From assembly GCA_946482545.1 (NCBI GenBank), contig CAMLRX010000018.1:1-46622 (forward strand): a stretch of 46,622 nt of DNA. Direction: 5' to 3'. A program made the translations under genes and the position numbers. Positions 33,805 to 42,023 of the stretch are shown in pieces. Positions within the stretch are counted from its first letter, which is position 1, and each line of letters starts with the position of its first letter. The stretch comes from an uncultured Flavihumibacter sp. (GTDB lineage: Bacteria; Bacteroidota; Bacteroidia; Chitinophagales; Chitinophagaceae). The notes below the pieces were generated by a model. The model saw nothing but the letters and a program-made list of their open reading frames with translations, had not been told where the DNA came from and ran no database searches.

Positions 33805-35097
33805 ATGAAATATTTTTTCTTGCTCCTCATATTCGCTTCCGGATCAGTATGCTTTGCACAAACTGTATTGACTCCCGCGGCAAATACTTTTGAAAAGAAA
33901 TGGATAAAGAAGGGAACGATAGAAATGGCATGTTATGCAAAATCAGGAACCCAATGGGCCCCTATCGGCTCTTTTGATATCACTGTTCGTGAAATCGATA
34001 ACAGGCTATTGGTCAGTACTTTGCTGAAATTAAACAATTCAGATAGCAAATGGGTGGATACAAGCATATCGGAACTCGGCTCCTTAAAGCCTGTTTACCG
34101 TTCCTCGTTTACTCCAGACAGAAACATGGTGCTGCATTTTGGTAAAGAAGTAAGTGGCTATTATTTGGATAAATCCGCCAATAAAAAAACTGCGGTTAAA
34201 GAATTGGCGAGCAATAATTTTTTTGAAAGCTATACCTATCCTTACCTGTTGGCGGCGTTACCGCTTTCCGCAGGGTTTAAAACCAGTATGTCCGTATATG
34301 ATTATAAACCCGGAATTCTTGTCAATACTAAAAAAGTAGTGGTGGAAGAAGTGAAGAGTAATGTATATAAAAGTGATGTAACCGGAGAACACAAGGTGTG
34401 GCAGGTAAATGTATGGGAAGAGGCTACGGAAGATAAGTATGTCTATTACATTGACAAAGAAAACCGAAGGCTTTGGAAAATAGAAGTGTTTTCAAAAGGG
34501 CAGCATATTTTAATGCTCGACAAAGAGAACGATTACAACCCATTTACCACCAGATTTGATAAGGAAAAAACACTGGCGATGATAAAGTCGGGTCATTCCG
34601 TTATCGCCGGTGAAGCTTTTGCGAGGGATAATGAAAATGAAGGGCTGCTCGGCGGAAAAGCAATACTGAACATCAATAAAAAGCAATATGCCCAAAAGGG
34701 AACTTCCATTATTTTAATTCCCTATACCGACTATTTTAAGGAGTGGGTAAAGCTGAATGAATCGTCAAGAAAAAAAGGGAAGTCAATCCCATTGTCTAAA
34801 GAAGCCGCGAGCTGTATCAAGGTAACTACGGTTTATGATGATAAAGGAAGTTTTGAATTTGTAAACCTGTTGCCGGGTGAATACCTGCTTTATACGGAGT
34901 TCGGATATGTGCATACAAGTGTACGCACTGAAATAGTTGGTTATACCGACACCTATATTAACGGGATGTTCCAGGGTTCATCGGCTAACACTGAAGTAAA
35001 AAGGTATGGCTCCAATGCAGTAGCGGGAATCAAAAAAGTGGTAGAAATTAAAGCAGATGGTGAAAAGGTTTCGGTGAAACTGAAAAAGACGCTGTAA
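33805..35097 (+). CDS. Secreted protein of unknown function, beta-rich
   Basis: A 430-residue protein with signal peptide (1-18, ends VCFAQ). The N-terminal two thirds (IEMACYAKSGTQWAPIGSFD, LGSLKPVYRSSFTPDRNMVL, VWQVNVWEEATEDKYVYYID, KENRRLWKIEVFSKGQ) follow the pattern of DUF3108-like periplasmic beta proteins. The last third resembles a carboxypeptidase-regulatory beta sandwich (DDKGSFEFVNLLPGEYLLYT) with an insertion TDTYINGMFQGSSAN. No catalytic motif stands out. It follows the barrel pair on the same strand after 65 bases and may belong with them. The family call is tentative. Confidence 0.7.
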   Translation: MKYFFLLLIFASGSVCFAQTVLTPAANTFEKKWIKKGTIEMACYAKSGTQWAPIGSFDITVREIDNRLLVSTLLKLNNSDSKWVDTSISELGSLKPVYRSSFTPDRNMVLHFGKEVSGYYLDKSANKKTAVKELASNNFFESYTYPYLLAALPLSAGFKTSMSVYDYKPGILVNTKKVVVEEVKSNVYKSDVTGEHKVWQVNVWEEATEDKYVYYIDKENRRLWKIEVFSKGQHILMLDKENDYNPFTTRFDKEKTLAMIKSGHSVIAGEAFARDNENEGLLGGKAILNINKKQYAQKGTSIILIPYTDYFKEWVKLNESSRKKGKSIPLSKEAASCIKVTTVYDDKGSFEFVNLLPGEYLLYTEFGYVHTSVRTEIVGYTDTYINGMFQGSSANTEVKRYGSNAVAGIKKVVEIKADGEKVSVKLKKTL

Positions 35098-35166
35098 CAG
35101 GAAGAAACTACCAACTGACATATGTTGTTCGGTACAAGCAAAGGCTGAACCGGATAGAAGGATTTT

Positions 35167-36414
35167 TTACAACCTGTTCAGCACAATGCTTCCCCTGTAA
35201 AAAGCATTTGCACTCTGAAAACTTGTCTTCAGGTTCAGTACGATATCGTCATCCAAAGGATTCCCGGTATAATGAAGGTTGCGTATCCTGGAAAGGTAAT
35301 ACGTGATGATGCCTTTCAACTGCTCATCTATTTTCCCGATGATCTCGATGTTCCCGATGCTTCGGTTGGGCATGATTGTGAACCTGATCTTCGCGTCATA
35401 ACGGGGAATATTCTTTGGTGTGGCGTAGAGTTGGAGGAGTTCATAAGAAAAACCAGAAAAGCTTCTTCCCGGCGGACGGTGCCTGTAATAACGGAGTTCT
35501 TCCTTCTTTGTCATTGCATTGCCGAGCACACGGATGAGCAGGGCAAAATTCTGATCGGGACTGGCGGGCGCTTCTTCTATCACCGGGGGGCGACCGGATA
35601 CAAGGAAGGAGCGCAACTGGTAACGGCCATCCCGGGTGCGGGCGAAAATAAAGTCTGAATGAAGCCGTTCCAGCGCCTCAAATTTTTCAGGATAAAGCGT
35701 GAAATATTTGAAAGGCCTGTTCAGCACTTTTCTTTCCCGTACATTGTCTTCCGGGTTGCCCAGGGCCCGCATGAATTTATCGTGCACATAATTTTCTGAG
35801 ACGACCGTTTTACGGAGTTGCGTGCTTCTTTGCGGCGACCAGATATCAAGCAGCGCGGTGTATTTCCAGGTTCCTTCTTTCAGGCCGTTCCGCACTTCAC
35901 CTTCCCAGGCAAAATCGGTTGGGTAAATAATATCGTCATAATCGCTGGTGCGGATCCTGAATTTTCCGTTGCCGTTTTCGAGCAGTACTTTTCCTCTTTT
36001 GTTGCGGAGGAAGAGGGGGGTGAATGTTCTTTCATCGGCGCAGTTGAATGCTGCGCGTAAGGTGCCGTCTTCGCTGAAGTACGACCACTTTCCTGTCATG
36101 GTGCCGTTGTTGAACCAGCCATGTGTTCTCACTTTTCCGTTGGGGTAGAAGAAGGTGATCTCTCCGTGAAGGTCGCCAACCGGGCTATAGGTGGCTTTCA
36201 TTTCCGGTTGCCCGTTTATATAAAAATCCTGTGCGGGGCCGATATAGCGGGCGAGACTATCGATGCGCATGGTGCCAATCCGGTAATAAGTGGCTGCGGG
36301 ACGTTCACAAATGCTCCAGCGCGCGTCGTAAAAGAGCGTATCAGTAATATCCTGCCCGGTCACATGAAGTGATGTAAAGAACAGACAGGTAAGGTAGAGC
36401 AGAACAGCGCGCAT
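35167..36414 (-). CDS. Secreted MORN-like (YwqK-type) repeat protein
   Basis: A 415-residue protein with signal peptide (1-20, ends HVTGQ) and a series of MORN_2-like repeats: QDFYINGQPEMKATYSPVGD, GEITFFYPNGKVRTHGWFNN, GTMTGKWSYFSEDGTLRAAF and a further one around LKEGTWKYTALLD. The C-terminal ~70 residues (IRFTIMPNRSIGNIEIIGKI, LKGIITYYLSRIRNLHYTGN) look like a TonB-C-type alpha/beta domain. Such proteins are common in Bacteroidota and often linked to the cell envelope; function is unknown. It lies 38 bases behind a histidine kinase on the same strand and may be in that operon. Confidence 0.75.
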   Translation of the reverse strand: MRAVLLYLTCLFFTSLHVTGQDITDTLFYDARWSICERPAATYYRIGTMRIDSLARYIGPAQDFYINGQPEMKATYSPVGDLHGEITFFYPNGKVRTHGWFNNGTMTGKWSYFSEDGTLRAAFNCADERTFTPLFLRNKRGKVLLENGNGKFRIRTSDYDDIIYPTDFAWEGEVRNGLKEGTWKYTALLDIWSPQRSTQLRKTVVSENYVHDKFMRALGNPEDNVRERKVLNRPFKYFTLYPEKFEALERLHSDFIFARTRDGRYQLRSFLVSGRPPVIEEAPASPDQNFALLIRVLGNAMTKKEELRYYRHRPPGRSFSGFSYELLQLYATPKNIPRYDAKIRFTIMPNRSIGNIEIIGKIDEQLKGIITYYLSRIRNLHYTGNPLDDDIVLNLKTSFQSANAFYRGSIVLNRL

Positions 36415-36452
36415 ACAGCAGGTTGTTTGCTAATTTAAACAGAAAATCGCCA

Positions 36453-37490
36453 TTATAGTTTTTCTGTGCAGGGAATTTCCACAATGATTTCACAACCTTT
36501 GCCCGGAGCGGAATTAATGTTGATGGTGCCGCCGAACGAAATGGCCCTTTTCCGCATATTGCTCAACCCTATACCGGATTTTACCGCGGCAGGGTGAAAA
36601 CCTTTACCATTGTCCACTGTACGCATCTGCACCATGTCATCTCTCAGCAATACGGATACTGTTATCTTACTTGCTCCGGCATATTTAAGGATGTTTTTCA
36701 GTTGTTCCTGGAGAATGCGGTACAGGTTCACCTGGATGTCTTCGGAGGTCCTGCTGTTGATGCATTCGTCAAATTCGAGCTGTGTTTCCAGTGTGCCTGT
36801 GGGGTTTACGTTTTGGAGCAGGTCTTCGAAAAGTTGCTTCAGCGTGCTGTCGTCCAGGATGGCCGGGGCCATTTTGTGTGACAGCTTACGGATTTCATCG
36901 ATGGCCAGGCGGATATGTTCTTTGGTGGCCCGGAGGAAGTTTTCGCCATGTATGGGGTCACGTGCCATATCGATGGTGAGCAATGCGGTGACCAGGATCT
37001 GGTTGATGTGGTCGTGCAATTCCTGTCCGATAGAGCGGCGCTCTTTTTCAATTGCCTCAATCACGGCGCGGATCATTTTGAGGTCTTCCTGCTCAGCAGT
37101 ATCGCTTGAATGCGTTGCCAGATCGTTGAAGGCATTGGCTTGAAGCGTAAAAGATGGGTACGGATTGGTTTGGTTTTCATGGGATGATGGAACGGCTTCA
37201 GCAGCGCAATAGGGGTAAACAGGACTTTCGTCTCCGAAAGAGGGTATATGTTGGTTTTTCAGTATTGTTTCAGGTCCGCCTTTACTTTTGATGAACAGGA
37301 GGAACGTAATTACTACCAGTAACAGCGTCATCACCAGTGCTGCATAGTGCATGGCATCCTGGTTCCGCAGCACGTACTGAACGGATCGGGTGAAATATGC
37401 CCCGTAGAGGATCGCGAAAAAGCTGATGGTGAACCATACGATGGCTTTTTTACAATCCCAGCTCCTGGTATTTTTTAGTGGCCTGCGCAT
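36453..37490 (-). CDS. Sensor histidine kinase, NarX-type (HisKA_3)
   Basis: A 345-residue membrane kinase. Two transmembrane helices (about 18-35 and 45-65) with almost no periplasmic loop are followed by a linker and the HisKA_3 dimerisation helix with the phospho-acceptor histidine in SIGQELHDHINQIL. The HATPase domain has the G boxes DNGKGFHPAAV and GIGLSNMRKRAISFGGTINI. With no sensing domain it probably perceives membrane state or a partner protein. The preceding gene, 15 bases upstream, is a receiver-like protein without an acceptor aspartate, so its true phosphorelay partner is likely elsewhere, perhaps the NarL regulator at 38005. Confidence 0.92.
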   Translation of the reverse strand: MRRPLKNTRSWDCKKAIVWFTISFFAILYGAYFTRSVQYVLRNQDAMHYAALVMTLLLVVITFLLFIKSKGGPETILKNQHIPSFGDESPVYPYCAAEAVPSSHENQTNPYPSFTLQANAFNDLATHSSDTAEQEDLKMIRAVIEAIEKERRSIGQELHDHINQILVTALLTIDMARDPIHGENFLRATKEHIRLAIDEIRKLSHKMAPAILDDSTLKQLFEDLLQNVNPTGTLETQLEFDECINSRTSEDIQVNLYRILQEQLKNILKYAGASKITVSVLLRDDMVQMRTVDNGKGFHPAAVKSGIGLSNMRKRAISFGGTININSAPGKGCEIIVEIPCTEKL

Positions 37491-37505
37491 GATGATGGTT
37501 GGTTT

Positions 37506-37889
37506 TTATTGAGGCGATTCCGACAATTGTTTGGCCATGATCTCCCTGATCAGGTTCGGCAATACTTCGAAATCGCGGTATTTATCAATGAAATGGGTGA
37601 CGCCCAGAAAACTGCATTTTTCCTTCACATATTCGGGCAGGCTGATGAACAACACCATGGTCTTGACTTTCAGGGAAGATTGGTGTACTTCCTGGAGGAA
37701 ACCAATTGCCGCGTTCGCGTCCATGCCCATCCCCAGCAAAATGATCCGTGGTGGCTGAAGGTGAAAAATTTCCAGGCCTTCCTGGTAGGAAAGAGCGCTG
37801 CTCACCCTGAAGGGAGCGCCGGTTTCCAGCAGGATCTCTTCCAGTCGCTGAACGATCTCTTTTGAACTATCTATGATCAGTACCTTCAT
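37506..37889 (-). CDS. Stand-alone pseudo-receiver domain protein
   Basis: A 127-residue response-regulator receiver fold with no output domain: VLIIDSSKEIVQRLEEIL (beta1/alpha1), PPRIILLGMGMDANAAIGFL (beta3), TMVLFISLPEY (beta4) and THFIDKYRDF (beta5, conserved Lys). The residue expected to be phosphorylated at the end of beta3 is G53 (LLG instead of LLD), and the usual acidic pair near the N-terminus is D7-S8. The domain should therefore not be phosphorylated in the normal way and may act by protein contact with the kinase encoded 15 bases downstream. D57 (GMD) is too far along the loop to replace it. Confidence 0.85.
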   Translation of the reverse strand: MKVLIIDSSKEIVQRLEEILLETGAPFRVSSALSYQEGLEIFHLQPPRIILLGMGMDANAAIGFLQEVHQSSLKVKTMVLFISLPEYVKEKCSFLGVTHFIDKYRDFEVLPNLIREIMAKQLSESPQ

Positions 37890-37982
37890 CCGTTTAAATT
37901 CTGGTGCAAAGAACCGACGAAATAAACGGGCAGGAAATAGAGGGAGGAGCCTTATTGGGTTAGAAAAGTATGGAGAAAGGGG

Positions 37983-37998
37983 GTAGTAGATGTACTAC
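37983..37998. promoter_or_regulatory. Inverted repeat GTAGTA-N4-TACTAC
   Basis: Perfect 6-base arms around GATG, in the 115-base gap between the NarL regulator stop and the pseudo-receiver gene start. There is no T-tract, so an operator is more likely than a terminator. Confidence 0.35.
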
Positions 37999-38004
37999 AA
38001 ATAC

Positions 38005-38637
38005 TCACACATCCGAAATCAAATGATGCGTTATCGCATACCTCGTTAATTCCGCGTTCGTTGAAAGACTAAGTTTCTCCATCACCCTGCTCCGGTGTGT
38101 ACTCACTGTGGTAGGCGCCAGGGATAACGTTTCGGCGATCTGGCTGGTGGTTTTACCGGAAGCCAGCATTTTAAAAATTTCGAATTCGCGGTTGGAGAGC
38201 AGTTCGTGCGGTTTTTTTTCAGAAGCGGGCGTTTCTAATAGTTTTTCGGCAATCTCAGGTGTGATGTACTTTCTGCCGAGTTTAATGCGTTGCACTGCAG
38301 TGATCAGTTCTTCGGGCGCGGCATTCTTGTTCATATAGCCGGCGGCACCAGCTTTTAATACGCGCACTGCGTACAAATCTTCCGGAAAAATGCTGAGGAT
38401 CAGCACCGGCAAATCTGGTTTTATCAACTTGATTTGTTCCAAAGCCTCCAGACCTGTTTTGCCCGGCATGTCCAGGTCAGAGATCACCAGGTCCCAGTCT
38501 TCTTTCATTACTTCTTTGATGAGGGCGTTGCCGTCGGCCACTTCCCTGATTTCGGCAGAAGGATATTCATCCTGCAGCAGTTGGATCAGTCCGAGTCGGA
38601 TGAAGCTGTGGTCGTCGGCCAGAAGTATTTTTTGCAT
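38005..38637 (-). CDS. NarL/FixJ-family response regulator
   Basis: A 210-residue regulator. The receiver domain has the acidic pair in LLADDHSFIRLG, the phospho-acceptor in LVISDLDMPGKTGLE and the lysine region in GAAGYMNKNAAPEEL. The LuxR-type HTH follows (LLSNREFEIFKMLASGKTTS, QIAETLSLAPTTVSTHRSRV, MEKL). It starts 9 bases after the stop of the large PAS/GAF kinase, its evident partner. Its target promoters are not identifiable; the GTAGTA dyad just downstream is one candidate. Confidence 0.95.
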   Translation of the reverse strand: MQKILLADDHSFIRLGLIQLLQDEYPSAEIREVADGNALIKEVMKEDWDLVISDLDMPGKTGLEALEQIKLIKPDLPVLILSIFPEDLYAVRVLKAGAAGYMNKNAAPEELITAVQRIKLGRKYITPEIAEKLLETPASEKKPHELLSNREFEIFKMLASGKTTSQIAETLSLAPTTVSTHRSRVMEKLSLSTNAELTRYAITHHLISDV

Positions 38638-38646
38638 CTGAAGGGG

Positions 38647-41028
38647 TTAAAGGGGAACCTGAATATGGATATGTGTACCTGAACCTGGTGTGGAACGTAG
38701 GGCTAAACTTCCGTTTAGTGAAATGATTCTTTCTTTCATCCCCATGATACCAAACGACTGGTTGGGCTGAATGGCATCGGGATCAAACCCTTTCCCATTA
38801 TCGGAGATGGTGAGTACAATGGTGTTGCCGTTCCGTTGAAAAGAAGTGTTCACTTCAGTAGCAGCGGCGTACCGCATAATGTTGGTGAGCGCTTCCTGGT
38901 ACACCCGGAATAGGGAGGTAGAAATATTTTCCGGCAGTTCAAGGTGTGTCTCTTTACAATCCACCTGCACGGGTATCCCGGTGTTCGCGGTGAACTGGAT
39001 GCCCAGCCATTCCATGGCCTCCAGCAGGTCGCGGTTATCGAGTATGCCGGGCCGCAGTTCACTCAGTATCCGGCGGATGGAGCGGTTGCTGGTATCGAGC
39101 AGTTCAATCATGTTGCGGATCTTTCTTTTGATATCGGTGTTTTCGGGCGGTGTTTTTTTGTCGATCCAGGCGATATCCATTTTAATGGCGGTCAGTTGCT
39201 GGCCCAATTCATCGTGTATTTCCCGGCCTATTCTTTTGCGTTCTTCTTCGCGGATGCCTTGGAGGTGGGCCGTGAGTTGACGGAGGCGCGCGGTGGTTTC
39301 CCGCACCTGTTCCTGCGCTTTTACTTTTTCGGAGAAATCAATCCCCACACCCATCAGACAGGTTTTTCCTTCATATTTCACGGTCTTACCGGTGAAGTAA
39401 TAAGGAATTTTCGCACCCGATTTTAACATGAATTCAGCCTGTACACTTTCTTCTCCTTTCTCAAAAGTACCCGCAATTTTTTCGGCCAGCAATGCTTTCT
39501 GGTCTTCATCAAAAAGATCCAGCGGATGAATAAGTTTCATCTCTTCGGAAGAATAACCCGTTACCAACTCGAAGTTCCGGTTCCAGCGCAGGAATTTTCC
39601 ATTGGTATCATAGAGGTAAAAAACACCGGGTAAACTGTTGATGACGGAGTCGGAAAGTTGCCGTTCTTTCACCATCTCGTCCCGTGTTTTCACCACTGCT
39701 TCTTCGGCCTTTCTACGCTCGGTAATATCGGTGATGGTACCAACGTAGCCGATGGTTTTATTATTTGCTCCTTTTTCGGGGATGGCTTGTCCCAGCACCC
39801 AGGCTATGGAGCCATCGGGACGGAGGAAGCGGTATTCAGATACGGAGAAAATCGAAGTTTTGGCAGCCGCGTGCCACTCTTTTTTTAGTTGTTCCCTGTC
39901 GTCAGGATGTACCGCCGTGAGCCATCCGCCGCCCAGCGCTTTTTCACGGGGAAGACCTGAAATCTCCGACCAGCGCGGGTTCACATACGTGGTTTGTCCA
40001 TCCGGATCGGTATGGAAAATGCCCACGGGCGCTACTTCAGTAAGGGTCTGGTATCTTTTTTCACTTTCTGCCAGGTGGCGTTCCGCTTCGCGGCGTTGCC
40101 GGTCCTTCTCCAATTGTTCCAGCGCGAAGGAAATATCGCCGGTGCTTTCTTCAAGCAACGCGATCTCTTCGGCATCGAAGAAGTCTTTGGTATCGGCGTA
40201 AGCTACAAAGGAACCGGTCACTTCCCCGAACTTGCGGATCGGCACACTGATGGACGACCTGAAATGCTGTTCCAAAGCACCGTCCCGCCAGGGCGCCATT
40301 TCAGGCGCTGTTTCAATATCGTTGCAATAAACAGTTTCGTTGGTGCGGAGCGCCCTTCCGGTAGGACCATTCCCCGATGGGGCCTCTTCCTGTAAAGTAA
40401 TGTTGATGCGGTTCAGGAACTTGCCGCCCTCACCTTCATGTACAACCGGAATCACGCGCTTACGCGCGGCATCCACCTTGCCGATCCATGCCAGACGGAA
40501 CTTTCCGATCTCCACCGCAATGCGGCAGGCTTCCCGGAAAAGCGTATCCTCATCTTTCACCTTCACGATCATCTGGTTGATCTGGCTGATGAACCGGTAA
40601 AGGCGGTTCAGTTTATTGATCTTTTGTTCCGCCGCTCTCTGCCGGGTAGTATCACGCAGGTTCAGTACAAGTCCCTTTATATCCGCATCATCAAGTTTAT
40701 TGGTAATGGTACCTTCCAGCCAGATGTAATGACCCTGTGCATGTTGAAACCTGAAAGCGGATGGAATGGGGATATTGGGTTGCTGAAGCGCGGTCGCAAT
40801 ACATTGCTTCGCATGCTCCTGGTCATCCGGGTGCAGCAGGTGCACGGGCAATTGCTGAAAAGTTGCCGTATCCCATCCCGATATCCTGTTGGTGGAACTG
40901 CTTCTGAAAATGTAATTCAGGTTGGCGTCGATGAGCGCAATGATGCCTTCGTTGTGTTCAATAAGTGCCCGGAAACGCTTTTCATTGGTTTCGGTCTCAT
41001 GAAAGGATGAAGGGGATACATTGCGCAT
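38647..41028 (-). CDS. Cytoplasmic PAS-GAF-PAS-PAS sensor histidine kinase (HisKA_3)
   Basis: A 793-residue kinase with no transmembrane helix. Domains in order: PAS (about 18-130), GAF (about 150-310; GPTGRALRTNETVYCNDIET, SVPIRKFGEVTGSF), PAS with PAC (about 325-440; GIFHTDPDGQTTYVNPRWSE), PAS (about 460-570; GVFYLYDTNGKFLRWNRNFE), HisKA_3 with the phospho-histidine in RIGREIHDELGQQLTAIKMD, and HATPase (SDNGKGFDPDAI, SFGIMGMKERIISLNGSL). No heme or flavin motif stands out, so the signal is unknown; small-molecule or redox sensing inside the cell is likely. It is the first gene of a kinase-regulator operon with the NarL protein. Confidence 0.94.
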   Translation of the reverse strand: MRNVSPSSFHETETNEKRFRALIEHNEGIIALIDANLNYIFRSSSTNRISGWDTATFQQLPVHLLHPDDQEHAKQCIATALQQPNIPIPSAFRFQHAQGHYIWLEGTITNKLDDADIKGLVLNLRDTTRQRAAEQKINKLNRLYRFISQINQMIVKVKDEDTLFREACRIAVEIGKFRLAWIGKVDAARKRVIPVVHEGEGGKFLNRINITLQEEAPSGNGPTGRALRTNETVYCNDIETAPEMAPWRDGALEQHFRSSISVPIRKFGEVTGSFVAYADTKDFFDAEEIALLEESTGDISFALEQLEKDRQRREAERHLAESEKRYQTLTEVAPVGIFHTDPDGQTTYVNPRWSEISGLPREKALGGGWLTAVHPDDREQLKKEWHAAAKTSIFSVSEYRFLRPDGSIAWVLGQAIPEKGANNKTIGYVGTITDITERRKAEEAVVKTRDEMVKERQLSDSVINSLPGVFYLYDTNGKFLRWNRNFELVTGYSSEEMKLIHPLDLFDEDQKALLAEKIAGTFEKGEESVQAEFMLKSGAKIPYYFTGKTVKYEGKTCLMGVGIDFSEKVKAQEQVRETTARLRQLTAHLQGIREEERKRIGREIHDELGQQLTAIKMDIAWIDKKTPPENTDIKRKIRNMIELLDTSNRSIRRILSELRPGILDNRDLLEAMEWLGIQFTANTGIPVQVDCKETHLELPENISTSLFRVYQEALTNIMRYAAATEVNTSFQRNGNTIVLTISDNGKGFDPDAIQPNQSFGIMGMKERIISLNGSLALRSTPGSGTHIHIQVPL

Positions 41029-41095
41029 GGGAGGTAATTATCCTGTTGGGAAACAATGTATTAAAGATAAGGCAAATGCGTAAGAAACGAACTGC

Positions 41096-41866
41096 TTATA
41101 AAAGGCTGGTACCTTTTGCGGCGTATGGCTGAAGTGATGTGTGGTTGGGCTCAAGTTCTGTAATCAGGTAATTGATTTCGTTCATCGCCGCGAACTGTAT
41201 GGGCATGGAAGAATTCAGTTTCTCCGAAATGGCCAGCACGATGGTGGCTGTGGCGGCTTTGATCATCGCTTTTTTCACCTGTACGGTTTCCCAGTCGGAA
41301 TCGGTCAGGCCATTCTGTGGATCGATGGCGTTGGTGCCGATGATGCAGAGGTCGGCTTTGATGCGGGCGAGTTGTTCGAATACTTCTCCGCTCACGGTCA
41401 TCTGGCTGTAAGCAGATATTTGTCCGCCGATCATGATGGTGCGGATGTTGGGTTTGTCGAGCAGTTCCATGGCCGTGAGTACGTTCACGGTAATGAAAGT
41501 GCCGCGGAAGCCGGTTGGAATTTGTTTGATCACTTCGCGGATCGTGGTGCCGCCGCCAATCAACACAGTCATGTCTTCTTTCAGGAGGGAAACTGTTTTG
41601 GCTGCGATGCGCAGTTTGTTGTCGCGGGCATAAGTTTGTGACGTATCGCCTGCATGGTAGGCCGCAGCCATGGCGCCCCCTTTTATTTTAATGAGTGCTC
41701 CTTCCGCCGCAAGTTCGTTCACGTCGCGCCGGACGGTGTCTTCTGAAACTTCCACCAGACGGGCCAGTTCAGCGTACATCAGCCGCGTATGGATGTTCAC
41801 CTGTTTCCTGATGAGTTCCTTTCTTTCCCTTCTGGGAAGCGCGGTTGAATCTGTTGCAGTGGGCAT
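41096..41866 (-). CDS. DeoR-family transcriptional regulator
   Basis: A 256-residue protein with an N-terminal DeoR HTH (MYAELARLVEVSEDTVRRDV, NELAAEGALIKIKGGAMA) and a C-terminal DeoR sensor domain of the ISOCOT fold (VLIGGGTTIREVIKQIP, CIIGTNAIDPQNGLTDSDWE). Such regulators respond to phosphorylated sugars or related metabolites. It is divergent from the permease-ridA-PLP enzyme-dipeptidase operon, with a 157-base gap that carries two 14-bp palindromes, so it most likely represses that operon and itself. The inducer is unknown; an amino acid derivative would be unusual for this family. Confidence 0.93.
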   Translation of the reverse strand: MPTATDSTALPRRERKELIRKQVNIHTRLMYAELARLVEVSEDTVRRDVNELAAEGALIKIKGGAMAAAYHAGDTSQTYARDNKLRIAAKTVSLLKEDMTVLIGGGTTIREVIKQIPTGFRGTFITVNVLTAMELLDKPNIRTIMIGGQISAYSQMTVSGEVFEQLARIKADLCIIGTNAIDPQNGLTDSDWETVQVKKAMIKAATATIVLAISEKLNSSMPIQFAAMNEINYLITELEPNHTSLQPYAAKGTSLL

Positions 41867-41874
41867 ATAATCCT

Positions 41875-41888
41875 AAAATTGCAATTTT
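41875..41888. promoter_or_regulatory. Palindrome AAAATTGCAATTTT, candidate DeoR operator
   Basis: A perfect 14-bp palindrome centred on GC, 9 bases before the deoR start codon. It shares the xxTTGCAAxx core with the site at 41967 and lies within the expected deoR leader, where a bound repressor would block the gene. Confidence 0.55.
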
Positions 41889-41966
41889 TGCGAATGTAAC
41901 ACAAAATTCAGGAAGGAAAGTTGGCTTATAACCAATTAGATTCAATAAAATTTGCAGTTATGCTTG

Positions 41967-41980
41967 TTTTTTGCAAAAAA
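41967..41980. promoter_or_regulatory. Palindrome TTTTTTGCAAAAAA, candidate DeoR operator
   Basis: A perfect 14-bp palindrome directly abutting the -33 TTTG of the permease promoter. It is flanked by AATTTGCAG half-sites at about 41949-41957 and 41979-41987. Its centre is 92 bases from the palindrome near deoR. Confidence 0.6.
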
Positions 41981-42011
41981 TTTGCAGAATTGAAGAAATG
42001 AACTAGGTTTG
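41981..42011 (+). promoter_or_regulatory. Promoter of the permease operon
   Basis: TTTG (-33) at 41981-41984 and TAGGTTTG (-7) at 42004-42011 are separated by 19 bases, the classic Bacteroidota arrangement. The -7 ends 12 bases before the ATG at 42024. Confidence 0.75.
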
Positions 42012-42023
42012 GAACTTCTTACC

